A stretch of DNA of 64,000 bases from Candidatus Falkowbacteria bacterium (lineage in GTDB: Bacteria; Patescibacteriota; Patescibacteriia; Patescibacteriales; Patescibacteriaceae). This document shows positions 35,762-43,420 of the stretch, piece by piece. The stretch's first letter is position 1. Each line of letters opens with the position of its first letter. The notes beneath the pieces were generated by a model that did not search any database, was not told the DNA's origin, and worked only from the letters and a program-made list of their open reading frames with translations. Where the stretch lies: the NCBI GenBank assembly GCA_016699775.1, contig CP065010.1, forward strand, positions 744,001 to 808,000, in the 5' to 3' direction. The translations under genes were made by a program, and so were the position numbers.

Positions 35762-37207
35762 CTATTTAACATAAAATTCTTTTTTTAAATTATCATCTTC
35801 CTCAATCCGTTTTTCAGTAATAACTTCTTTAGCTTTTGCCCGTAAACTTTCTAATTCTAGTGAATTCAATTCCTGACTTCTTTTTGACAAATAATCGCTG
35901 GTATTTAAATTTGGATCTTCTATAACTTCAGACAGCAAAACATCCAAAATCATACCAATTTTTGGTCCTGGTTCAACACCTAAAACCGTCATCAAATCAT
36001 GACCATTAATTTTTAACATTTTAACAGACACTGGATCATGACGAACTTTATCCATCATGTATTGCAAATGTCGAAGTTTATAGGGCATAGCCTTAGCCAC
36101 TCCAGAGCCCAAACGATCAGCAACACGCAAGTCAATTAAGTCAGATAAATTAGCTTCACCAACCTTCCTAATCAATCGTCGAACTGAAGCAGCTGTGACT
36201 TCATCAACATTATAATAGAACATATGATTTCTGACTAGATTAACTATTCTCTCACTATCATCTGTTGAAAATCGTAATCTCTTAACAATCTTGGAAACAA
36301 TTTTAGCACCAACAATTTCATGATTATAAAAAGTTACACCACCATTAATAATTTTTCTGGTTCTGGCTTTTCCTATATCATGTAGCAAACTGGCAAAACG
36401 AACCTGCCATTCTGGGTTTGGGCAATGTTTTAAAGACAAAAGATTATGATCATAGACGGTATGTATATGGTGATGATTTTGCGCCATGCCAATTCCCTCT
36501 TCTAACTCAGGGATAATATAGTTAAGCAACTTTAATTCTTGAAGTTTTTCAATCCCTTCTGCTGGATGATCTGAACTTAAAATATAAATTAATTCATCAC
36601 GAATTCTTTCATTGGCCACAAATTTAATTATACCTGCACATTTTTGAATTGCTCGTTCGGTTTTTGGTTCAATTGCAAAACCAAGTTGAGCTCTAAATCT
36701 AACCGCACGTAACATTCGCAAAGCATCTTCTTTAAAACGATCAACTGGCTCACCAACTGTACGAATAATTCTTTTGTGTATATCTTTTTCTCCACCAAAT
36801 AAATCAACTACTGTTCCATCAGAAGCCATTGCTAAAGCATTGATAGTAAAATCTCGTCGTGCTAAATCATTTTCTAACTTTTCTTCAAATACCACAGAAT
36901 CAGGACGCCGGTGATCACTGTAATTTTGTTCACTGCGATAGGTTGTTACTTCAACAACTGCTTCTGCTTCTTTAGCATCATTTCGAATCGCCACCATCAC
37001 CGTTCCAAAAGTATTCTCATATTTACTATCCGGTAGCACGTTCATAATCTGCTCCGGCTTGGCATTGGTCGTGATATCCCAATCTTTTGGCGTTGCACCA
37101 AGTAACCAGTCTCGCACAGAACCACCAACTACATAAGCCTCAAAACCCGCCTTTTCTAAGCGGGTTAAAATATCAGAAATATAATTTGGAAAATTAAGTT
37201 TATTCAT
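35762..37207 (-). CDS. cca: CCA tRNA nucleotidyltransferase / poly(A) polymerase family with HD domain
   Basis: Adds or repairs CCA at tRNA 3' ends, needed here because both tRNA genes in the window lack an encoded CCA. The nucleotidyltransferase head has VVGGSVRDWLLG and DWDITTNA (metal-binding Asp pair), then RRDFTINALAM and the RNA-binding ALRMLRAVRF segment. An HD domain (ASLLHDIGKARTRK) follows. The 481-residue length suits the HD-containing type. Its ATG overlaps the ogt stop (ATGA). Confidence 0.93.
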   Translation of the reverse strand: MNKLNFPNYISDILTRLEKAGFEAYVVGGSVRDWLLGATPKDWDITTNAKPEQIMNVLPDSKYENTFGTVMVAIRNDAKEAEAVVEVTTYRSEQNYSDHRRPDSVVFEEKLENDLARRDFTINALAMASDGTVVDLFGGEKDIHKRIIRTVGEPVDRFKEDALRMLRAVRFRAQLGFAIEPKTERAIQKCAGIIKFVANERIRDELIYILSSDHPAEGIEKLQELKLLNYIIPELEEGIGMAQNHHHIHTVYDHNLLSLKHCPNPEWQVRFASLLHDIGKARTRKIINGGVTFYNHEIVGAKIVSKIVKRLRFSTDDSERIVNLVRNHMFYYNVDEVTAASVRRLIRKVGEANLSDLIDLRVADRLGSGVAKAMPYKLRHLQYMMDKVRHDPVSVKMLKINGHDLMTVLGVEPGPKIGMILDVLLSEVIEDPNLNTSDYLSKRSQELNSLELESLRAKAKEVITEKRIEEDDNLKKEFYVK

Positions 37208-37524
37208 TTTATAAATAAATATTTTTGCAAAGAAGCTACTTTGCCATTCACTATTTGTATACCTTCACTTCTTAATAAAGCAATTTTCTTTTTTGAACCT
37301 AAGGCAAATCCACCAATACTACCATCTGCTCTAACTACCCGATGGCAAGGCACGACCGGAGCAAACGGATTTGCGTTAAGGGCATTTCCCACTGCACGAG
37401 CGCTATGTGGATTTTTAATCATTCTAGCAATGATTGCATACGTTGCAATTTTTCCTTGAGGAATCTTTTTTGTTGCAGACCAAACTTTTTCTCTAAAACT
37501 CAAAGAAGACTTTCTGGCACTCAT
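37204..37524 (-). CDS. Methylated-DNA--cysteine methyltransferase C-terminal domain protein (Ogt/MGMT-like)
   Basis: 106 residues from ATG 37524, which lies three bases after the preceding stop; a longer frame to 37608 overlaps that gene and is rejected. It has the DNA-binding helix GKIATYAIIARMI, SARAVGNALNANP and the active-site PCHRVVRADG, so the alkyl-accepting cysteine is kept, unlike Trp-containing ATL proteins. There is no N-terminal ribonuclease-like domain. The role is direct repair of O6-alkylguanine or damage flagging. ATGA coupling to cca. Confidence 0.9.
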   Translation of the reverse strand: MSARKSSLSFREKVWSATKKIPQGKIATYAIIARMIKNPHSARAVGNALNANPFAPVVPCHRVVRADGSIGGFALGSKKKIALLRSEGIQIVNGKVASLQKYLFIK

Positions 37525-37526
37525 AG

Positions 37527-37763
37527 TTATTTGATCATTAGACCTTGAGGAATAATACTCCCATAACCAGCCGTAAAAGACTGTATAATATCCGGTAAGT
37601 AAATCCAAGCAGCAATTAAAGGCAAAATAATTAATAACAACTTAAGGACATCACTAACTCGTAACCACTTAATATAAGACTCAGTTTTGGCTGTTAAAGC
37701 CCGTATTTCTTTGGTCAAAGCTAAATTTTCCTCAAGTATTTTTTGTAGTTCCTCGTCTGTCAT
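37527..37763 (-). CDS. Small single-helix membrane protein
   Basis: 78 residues: a charged coiled-coil-like N terminus (DEELQKILEENLALTKEIRAL), a linker, then one hydrophobic helix (LKLLLIILPLIAAWIYL). It is the first gene of a tight operon with ogt and cca. I know of no function. The coding potential looks real from the heptad pattern and the three-base spacing to ogt. Confidence 0.65.
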   Translation of the reverse strand: MTDEELQKILEENLALTKEIRALTAKTESYIKWLRVSDVLKLLLIILPLIAAWIYLPDIIQSFTAGYGSIIPQGLMIK

Positions 37764-37961
37764 AGGGCTAATATTAGTTAAAATTCATTATATTTTTATG
37801 ATACACCAAGTAATCATGAATTACAAGATTAAGACCATATTCTTTATTCAATTATAGTTACTTATTCTGTCCCCAAGCTTCATAAGAAAAAAATAAATAT
37901 TTATATAATATTTTTTAAGTATAAAATAAATAAAACCCTTTACTTTAAATTACCAAAATTT
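37764..37961. other. AT-rich intergenic spacer
   Basis: Very AT-rich spacer between the nrdR terminator and the small membrane protein gene. A TATAAT-like element lies near 37792-37798 on the minus strand, but no convincing -35 is spaced correctly. I see no coding frame or RNA gene. Confidence 0.4.
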
Positions 37962-37988
37962 AAAAACCACTCTGGTTTTACAAAGTGG
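37962..37988 (-). terminator. Terminator downstream of nrdR
   Basis: On the minus strand the stem CCACTTTG (37988-37981) / CAGAGTGG (37974-37967) is followed by five T. It lies about 85 bases after the nrdR stop; the sequence between has no clear frame. Confidence 0.7.
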
Positions 37989-38073
37989 CTCTTAACCTAG
38001 CCAAAACCCATTTAAACTTAAGAAAGAACAGGCTAGACAAGCATTGGGGTAATTTTAAGGACTCACCGCTAGT

Positions 38074-38538
38074 TCAGTTTTTCTTGCCAGATTTTATCAA
38101 TTTATTTAATTCCTTTTTAAAACTTTGAGCATCTTTAAAAGATTCATACACTGAAGCAAAACGAATATAAGCCACCTGATCAATCTTTTTTAATTGCTTC
38201 ATTACGATCTGGCCAATCTGATCAGAAAGAATCTCATTCTTACGCATTACCTGTAAATCTCTTTCAATTAAACTAACTAATTTTTTAAACTTCTCCTCTG
38301 TAATTGGTCTCTTTTCCAAAGCGCGTCGTAAACCTTTAATGAGCTTTTCACGAACATAGGTTTCTTTACGACCATCGCGTTTGACAATGGTTAAATCAAG
38401 AATTTCCACTTCTTCATAGGTAGAAAAACGATACCCACATTTCAAACACTCACGACGTCGACGAATTGAAAGACCATCAACCGCTACTCGTGAATCAACT
38501 ACTTTAGTATCCTGGAAATAACAGACTGGACATCTCAT
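38074..38538 (-). CDS. nrdR: Transcriptional repressor NrdR
   Basis: Zinc-ribbon/ATP-cone repressor of ribonucleotide reductase genes that responds to ATP/dATP. The N-terminal zinc ribbon has C3, C6, C31 and C34 with RRRRECLKCGYRFSTYE. The ATP-cone follows (IVKRDGRKETYVREKLIKGL; ASVYESFKD). Its 154 residues are exactly typical. It is preceded by a consensus-like promoter and a hairpin just before the start codon (see separate entries). Confidence 0.97.
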   Translation of the reverse strand: MRCPVCYFQDTKVVDSRVAVDGLSIRRRRECLKCGYRFSTYEEVEILDLTIVKRDGRKETYVREKLIKGLRRALEKRPITEEKFKKLVSLIERDLQVMRKNEILSDQIGQIVMKQLKKIDQVAYIRFASVYESFKDAQSFKKELNKLIKSGKKN

Positions 38539-38546
38539 AAAATAAC

Positions 38547-38590
38547 AAAAAACATCCCGTTCAGGTGATTAAACCTGTATAAGGATGTTT
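38547..38590 (-). terminator. Hairpin with T run just before nrdR (terminator or attenuator)
   Basis: On the minus strand AACATCC pairs with GGATGTT, with an inner pair CAGGT/ACCTG, and is followed by TTTTTTG. It ends only about nine bases before the nrdR ATG. It could end transcripts from the upstream regulator gene, but a promoter lies between, so it would also sit in the nrdR leader and could attenuate nrdR. Confidence 0.6.
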
Positions 38591-38653
38591 TATTTTAGCC
38601 AATTTCTGTATCAACACAATTTTTGAATACAATAGCTAGTAGTTAATGGACTT

Positions 38654-38681
38654 ATTCTAGCACAACCCGTAGGGATGTCAA
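38654..38681 (-). promoter_or_regulatory. Predicted nrdR promoter
   Basis: TTGACA (38681-38676) and TAGAAT (38659-38654) are 16 bases apart on the minus strand. A start near 38647 gives a leader of about 110 bases containing the hairpin above. Confidence 0.6.
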
Positions 38682-38833
38682 GAAAAATCTACCTGCTCAT
38701 TTGTAAAGTTTCTACCAGAAAGCCACAGCGGAGAGCTGGTGCTTTTAATCAGGCACTTTTTCCTGAGCTCAGCCAGATAATCCTGGCTCAACTTTGCATT
38801 TGACCGATGAATTTTAATATTTTTATTTTTCAT
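38678..38833 (-). CDS. Possible 51-residue small protein after the PRTase regulator
   Basis: An ATG at 38833 opens a 51-codon frame (begins MKNKNIKIHRSNAKLSQDYL; ends NFTNEQVDFS) that stops at 38678 inside the -35 box of the nrdR promoter. It lies 23 bases after the regulator stop. Composition is protein-like (basic N terminus, mixed body), but there is no Shine-Dalgarno and the region also contains palindromes (AGCCAG-ATAATC-CTGGCT), so it might instead be a structured untranslated RNA. Confidence 0.35.
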   Translation of the reverse strand: MKNKNIKIHRSNAKLSQDYLAELRKKCLIKSTSSPLWLSGRNFTNEQVDFS

Positions 38834-38856
38834 AAAGCATTATAAAGCTACATTTT

Positions 38857-39825
38857 TTAAACCTCGCTAATCACATCAAATCCCTTAAAGCTTCCTGTTA
38901 TAGCTAGTCCGATAACTTTCTTAGCGATTCTTTTATCCTTAATTTTCTTGGCAATTTCATTCATTGTCGCACCTGAACCTACGGCATCGTCAACCAAGAG
39001 GATATTATTAAAATGTCCTGATTCTTCCAAGGCAAAAGTCTTCTGAGCGTTTTCGATTCTGTCATTAAGCTTGTTCAAAGTCTTTTGTGGGATTATAATA
39101 TCTGTCTTGATTTTAGTAATTGTTATCTCTTTAACTGGCAGATTCAACTTTTTTTTCAGCTCATTCATGAACTGAACTTCTCTTTTTACAGTCGGTTGTA
39201 CAAATCCAACGCCATCAATGTTAAATTTTTTTATCATCTTCTCGATTGCCGGTCTGACATCCTCAATCAATTCTTTCATTAGTCTCCTATTCTGGCTTTG
39301 CTTGGCATATAATAGCATCTGACCAAGCTTCGTTTTGCCAAATCTCTCAATACTGTAAAAATCAAGATAATATACATCGTCTAGATATAAATCTTTAAAC
39401 GTACCCTTTATCTTTTGCATTCCGTCAATAAGATCATCCTTCCTAAAACCGGAATACTTTTTCAAAGTAACCAAATATTCTTTAGCGGTTTTTTCAATCG
39501 GCAATTTCTGTTTTTCACACCAATAAACAAACCCGGCAAATCCTTCCAGCTTTTCCCCACTTGGAGTAATGGTAAAATAATTCTTATTGATTATATTTTT
39601 AGTTTCGTTATCAACTTCATGACTAGTTTTTTCTGACTCCTTTTCTTTAAGGGTATAAAAAACTTTCGGCGGTCTTCCGATCTTAATTATTTGTTTTCCG
39701 GACAGCATGTCTGGCAGATGTTTATATAAAGCTTGTCTGGAAATATCTAAATATTCAGCTATTTCATTAGCTGTTATTTGACCTTTATCTTTAATTAGTT
39801 TAATTATTTTTTCCCGCGTATCCAT
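38857..39825 (-). CDS. Winged-helix regulator fused to a phosphoribosyltransferase domain
   Basis: 322 residues. The N-terminal HTH (REKIIKLIKDKGQITANEIA, EYLDISRQALYKHLPDML, with the basic wing IKIGRPPKVFYTL) is followed by an unrecognised middle domain (about 70-215) and a C-terminal type I PRTase domain with the PRPP-binding loop ILLVDDAVGSGATMNEIA. The arrangement recalls PurR of Bacillus, where an inactive PRTase senses PRPP, although the HTH type and middle region differ. Here both PRPP-loop acidic residues are kept. A perfect 27-base palindrome overlaps its promoter, which points to autoregulation. It probably senses a nucleotide or PRPP; the neighbour nrdR also reads nucleotide levels. 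Confidence 0.85.
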   Translation of the reverse strand: MDTREKIIKLIKDKGQITANEIAEYLDISRQALYKHLPDMLSGKQIIKIGRPPKVFYTLKEKESEKTSHEVDNETKNIINKNYFTITPSGEKLEGFAGFVYWCEKQKLPIEKTAKEYLVTLKKYSGFRKDDLIDGMQKIKGTFKDLYLDDVYYLDFYSIERFGKTKLGQMLLYAKQSQNRRLMKELIEDVRPAIEKMIKKFNIDGVGFVQPTVKREVQFMNELKKKLNLPVKEITITKIKTDIIIPQKTLNKLNDRIENAQKTFALEESGHFNNILLVDDAVGSGATMNEIAKKIKDKRIAKKVIGLAITGSFKGFDVISEV

Positions 39826-39851
39826 AATTTTTTAATTACTCTTATTCTAAT

Positions 39852-39880
39852 ATTTTATCAGGTTGACAGTTGACTGTCAA
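39852..39880 (-). promoter_or_regulatory. Promoter of the PRTase regulator
   Basis: TTGACA (39880-39875) and TAAAAT (39857-39852) are 17 bases apart on the minus strand. The -35 box is contained in the palindromic operator. Predicted start near 39845 gives a leader of about 20 bases. Confidence 0.7.
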
Positions 39881-39888
39881 CTGTCAAC
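39862..39888. promoter_or_regulatory. 27-base perfect palindromic operator
   Basis: The arms GTTGACAGTTGAC and GTCAACTGTCAAC (13 bases each) are exact reverse complements around a single central T. Each arm holds two copies of a GTTGAC-like half-site, making four half-sites. It covers the -35 box of the downstream winged-helix/PRTase gene and the spacer next to it, where bound protein would block RNA polymerase. Confidence 0.85.
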
Positions 39889-39907
39889 ATGATTACTACA
39901 ATTATGC

Positions 39908-39935
39908 AAAAACGAGGCATTTTCAGCCTCGTTTT
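39908..39935 (-). terminator. Terminator of ftsZ (bidirectional form)
   Basis: AAAACGAGGC / GCCTCGTTTT forms a 10-bp stem with a loop of about seven bases and a T run on either strand. It lies about 60 bases downstream of ftsZ. Confidence 0.8.
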
Positions 39936-39996
39936 ACAATAAAATGCTATATTTTTTGCTAATATTACTTCGTGAAGCCGTAGCTTTATCAGAGGC

Positions 39997-41175
39997 TCAC
40001 ATCATCTTCTTCCGAATAAAGGTTGGGATAGACAATTCGTCATCTTCTTCCTCATCAGAATTAACTTTCTTGGTAGCTGGTTCAGCCTGAGCCATTTTCA
40101 AGGCTGAGGGCTTTGATTTAGAAGAAGGCATATGTCGTTCCTGATCTTCTTCAATAAACGGGGTTGGGCTATAGCTACGCTCTATATTTGGAGCAATTGA
40201 AGAGGGTGTTCCAACAGGACGCTTGCCATTAAAGCCGGTTGCCACCACGGTAATCTTAATTTCATCTTTATACTTTGGATCAATAACAGCACCGAAAATA
40301 ATCTTAGCATCTTCATCAGCCGAAGAGGTAATAATTTTAGCTGCTTCATTAACTTCATGCATACTTAAATTTGAACCACCAACAATCGTAAAGAGAATCC
40401 CCCGAGCCCCTTCAATAGACATTTCAAGTAATGGAGAGTTAATTGCCATCTTGGCAGCTTCAATTGCTTTATTCTCGCCAGATGCCTGACCAATACCCAT
40501 TAAGGCACTACCGGCACCAGACATAACTGCTTTGACATCGTTAAAGTCAACATTGATTAAACCTGGAATGGTAATTAATTCTGAAATACCTTGAACACCT
40601 TGGCGTAAGACTTCATCAACCACCATAAAGGCATCAAGAATTGAAGTCTTTTTTTCAATAACCTGGAGAATCTTGTCGTTTGGTATTGTGATAATTGTAT
40701 CAACCTTATCTGTTAATTCAGCAAGGCCTCGTTCCGAAATTTGCTTTCTTTGAGCACCTTCAAAAGAAAAAGGTTTTGTTACAACAGCCACAGTTAAGGC
40801 GCCAATGTCACGTGCTAACTCAGCCACAACTGGTGAAGCACCAGTACCTGTACCCCCACCTAAACCACAAGTTACGAAAACCATATTGGCATCTTTCAGT
40901 GAATCACGAATTTCATTCTGAGCTTCTTCAGCAGCTTGTCTGCCTAATTCCGGATTCATCCCAGCTCCCAAACCACGGGTAATATTTTTACCAATATGAA
41001 TTTTTTTTGTAGCTTTGTTGTAATGCAGAGCTTGAACATCAGTATTAACTGCCACAAACTCTACTCCCTTAATACCACTATCAATCATCCGATTTAAAGC
41101 ACTGCCACCAGATCCGCCAACACCAACGACAATGATTTTAGCAAAACTTTCAATTAAGGGTTTGACTTCAGCCAT
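39997..41175 (-). CDS. ftsZ: Cell division GTPase FtsZ
   Basis: Tubulin-like GTPase that forms the division ring. GTP-binding loop [13 protein letters not shown], tubulin signature GGGTGTG at residues 106-112, T7 loop ([16 protein letters not shown], with NxxD) and a C-terminal linker ending in the conserved peptide SIPTFIRKK, the site for FtsA and other partners. The 392 residues are normal. It lies downstream of ftsA but is separated from it by a terminator-like hairpin. Confidence 0.98.
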   Translation of the reverse strand: MAEVKPLIESFAKIIVVGVGGSGGSALNRMIDSGIKGVEFVAVNTDVQALHYNKATKKIHIGKNITRGLGAGMNPELGRQAAEEAQNEIRDSLKDANMVFVTCGLGGGTGTGASPVVAELARDIGALTVAVVTKPFSFEGAQRKQISERGLAELTDKVDTIITIPNDKILQVIEKKTSILDAFMVVDEVLRQGVQGISELITIPGLINVDFNDVKAVMSGAGSALMGIGQASGENKAIEAAKMAINSPLLEMSIEGARGILFTIVGGSNLSMHEVNEAAKIITSSADEDAKIIFGAVIDPKYKDEIKITVVATGFNGKRPVGTPSSIAPNIERSYSPTPFIEEDQERHMPSSKSKPSALKMAQAEPATKKVNSDEEEDDELSIPTFIRKKMM

Positions 41176-41236
41176 ATAATAAATTTAAATGCGGTCTCGT
41201 CTTTTATGTAGACGAAATAAATAAATATCAATAAAT

Positions 41237-41272
41237 AAAAAAACCGCTGTTCTTTTTATTATAGAACGAGCG
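41237..41272 (-). terminator. Terminator-like hairpin between ftsA and ftsZ
   Basis: On the minus strand CGCTCGTTCT (41272-41263) pairs with AGAACAGCG (41253-41245), with one unpaired base, and is followed by a seven-T run (A at 41237-41243 on the plus strand). It would end or attenuate ftsA transcripts before ftsZ. Confidence 0.7.
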
Positions 41273-41314
41273 ATTACAAATTGCAAGCAACATGAACACT
41301 TTTTGTGTTCACTC

Positions 41315-42574
41315 CTAGGGACGAAGTGAGGAAAACAAACCACGTACTTTATCAAACATTTTTTGAAACGGTAGATTTGCTAAAGGACCCTTTCCAGAAA
41401 CTTCTTTGGTCATTTGATTTCCCCAAACAACTAAACCAAGAGCAGTCATATATTCAAGGTCATTTACCTTATCAACTACTGTGGCAACACTACGATTTAC
41501 ACCAAGGGCAACTGGCAAGCGGAGTTTCTTTTTAGCAATTTCAACAATATCAGAAAGTTTAGCTCCGCCACCAACCAAACAAATACCAGATGGTAGCATT
41601 CCTGAGCGATCAACTTTTTTTAACTCACCATCAACTTTTTCAAAAATCTCTTCAACGCGAGCTTCAATAATCTCAGCCACATAGCGTGGAGAAATAACTG
41701 TAATCTCATCAGTTAAATTTTCTTCTTGAACAATATCACTAATATCAATTTCGTCTTTCTTATTATATTTCTCAGCCTTGGCTGATCCATAACGAATCTT
41801 TATTTTCTCAGCCAGGTTAATTGGACAGCGCAATCCAATAGCAATATCAGATGTAATATGGGACGAGCCGATTGGCAGAACTGAGGCATACAATAACTCC
41901 CCTTCTTCAAAAATAGCGATACTGGTTGTAGCTGCGCCAATATTAACAACAGCGGTTCCAATTTCTTTTTGTTTTGAGGATGTAACAACCGTTCCGGCGG
42001 CTAAAGGTGAAAATACCAAGTCATCAATATTCAAACCTGTATGATAAATAGCCTTGGTAAGGTTTTTTATCTGACTTGTTAAATTCTGAATAATCAATGT
42101 AATAACTTCTAAACGAATACCAGTCATACCAACCGGATTTTTTATATCTTCCTGACTATCAACAATAAATTTTGAAGGAATAACATGAAGTATTTCATAG
42201 TTCGGTGGAACAGCTAAAGCCTGGGCGGCTTCAATTACCCGGTTAATATCTTCGGTATTGATTTCGCTATCAGAACGGCTAACAGCCACCACACCACGGC
42301 TTGTTTGACACTTAAGATTTGGACCATTAATTCCCACCCAGGCTGAGTTAATTGGTGCACCTAACAATCTTTCAGCCTTTTCTAATACGGCCGAAATTGA
42401 AGCGGTTGTATCTTCAATGCTATTTATTATACCTTTATTTACCCCCTCTGAAGGGACTGAAACAGCACCAATAATTTGTAGTTTACTACCACCCTCGGTT
42501 TCAACTCGTTGGCCAATTACCAAACGAGTCTCTAACGAGCCAATATCTAAACCAGCAATAAGATTTTCTTTCAT
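41315..42574 (-). CDS. ftsA: Cell division protein FtsA
   Basis: Actin-like ATPase tethering FtsZ to the membrane. Phosphate 1 motif LIAGLDIGSLETRLVIG, connect 1/phosphate 2 TAVVNIGAATTSIAIF, adenosine motif GICLVGGGAKLSDI, and an amphipathic C-terminal tail (FDKVRGLFSSLRP) for membrane attachment. The frame opens at 42592; ATG 42574 (MKENLIAGLD) gives the usual N terminus. It follows dgkA and ybeY. Confidence 0.96.
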   Translation of the reverse strand: MKENLIAGLDIGSLETRLVIGQRVETEGGSKLQIIGAVSVPSEGVNKGIINSIEDTTASISAVLEKAERLLGAPINSAWVGINGPNLKCQTSRGVVAVSRSDSEINTEDINRVIEAAQALAVPPNYEILHVIPSKFIVDSQEDIKNPVGMTGIRLEVITLIIQNLTSQIKNLTKAIYHTGLNIDDLVFSPLAAGTVVTSSKQKEIGTAVVNIGAATTSIAIFEEGELLYASVLPIGSSHITSDIAIGLRCPINLAEKIKIRYGSAKAEKYNKKDEIDISDIVQEENLTDEITVISPRYVAEIIEARVEEIFEKVDGELKKVDRSGMLPSGICLVGGGAKLSDIVEIAKKKLRLPVALGVNRSVATVVDKVNDLEYMTALGLVVWGNQMTKEVSGKGPLANLPFQKMFDKVRGLFSSLRP

Positions 42575-42622
42575 AGGAGGAAAATTTGACACTAGACAAT
42601 AGATCTATTATACCAGAGACTC

Positions 42623-43000
42623 TTAAGCTTGCCAACTTAAAAGCTGCCACAAAGGCGGTAATAATAGACAAATTCCAATTATAATAGCAGTAACAGCGGC
42701 CACCAAAACAGCTGCCGAACTTAAGTCTTTAATTTGACGAACATAATGATCAAGACGAGGCTTTAAAACATCACTAATATGTTCAATCATTGTATTAACT
42801 AATTCTAGGGCCAAAACAAAACCGCAAGTCAGAACCAAAATACTAATTTTAATAATTCCAAGATTAAGCCACGAAGCAAGCAATAAAATAATTATGGCAG
42901 TTGATACTTCAATTCGGAAATTTTGCTCTTCTTTCCAAGCTTGGTGAATACCTCTTCCCGCATACTGAAAACTTTTTATTAATCTCTGGAATATTGTCAT
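42623..43000 (-). CDS. Diacylglycerol kinase family protein (undecaprenol kinase-like)
   Basis: 125 residues with three membrane helices. The DgkA signature EQNFRIEVSTAIIILL and FVLALELVNTMIEHISDVL (shortened: ALELVNTMIEHISD) includes the catalytic glutamate and NT motif; RQIKDLSSAAVLVAA is the lipid-kinase DxxxxAV region. Gram-positive members phosphorylate undecaprenol to the carrier for wall polymers. Its ATG overlaps the ybeY TGA (ATGA). Confidence 0.93.
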   Translation of the reverse strand: MTIFQRLIKSFQYAGRGIHQAWKEEQNFRIEVSTAIIILLLASWLNLGIIKISILVLTCGFVLALELVNTMIEHISDVLKPRLDHYVRQIKDLSSAAVLVAAVTAIIIGICLLLPPLWQLLSWQA

Positions 43001-43416
43001 AGAATTTTCTTAATTATAGAGTAACCCATCTTTTCCATTTTTTCTGCACCGGCAAGAGTCACATCGTCATAGCCAAGAAGATGAAGCGTACCATGAATTA
43101 CAATAAAAGCTAGCTCAAAACGGATTGATGGTGAAAATTTTTTGGCCTGTTTTTTTATAACTTGATAATCAATGAATATTTCCCCTAAAAAATTTTTCTC
43201 GGGAACCATTGACTCGGTTTCAGTAAACGACAAAACATCTGTGGTTGAATTTTTTCCTCGATAATAAGCATTAAGTTGCTTCATTTTACTGTCACCAATA
43301 ATTACCACTGAAACACTGCCTTTTTTACGACAAAAAGCCAATGTCGCTTCAACTGCTTGCTCAATCACAGCTTGATTAAGACGCTGACGCGTCTTATTAG
43401 TCACTACAACAGACAT
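42997..43416 (-). CDS. ybeY: Endoribonuclease YbeY (third metal ligand replaced)
   Basis: Single-strand RNase for 16S rRNA 3'-end maturation and ribosome quality control. The fold is clear: NAYYRGKNSTTDVLSFTETE, LGEIFIDYQVIKKQA and HGTLHLLGYDD. The metal site normally has three histidines in HGxLHLxGYDH. Here H108 and H112 are present but the third position is D118. The next residues (VTLAGAEKMEKMGYSII) fit the family. The length of 139 residues is normal. Confidence 0.93.
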   Translation of the reverse strand: MSVVVTNKTRQRLNQAVIEQAVEATLAFCRKKGSVSVVIIGDSKMKQLNAYYRGKNSTTDVLSFTETESMVPEKNFLGEIFIDYQVIKKQAKKFSPSIRFELAFIVIHGTLHLLGYDDVTLAGAEKMEKMGYSIIKKIL

Positions 43417-43420
43417 ATGC

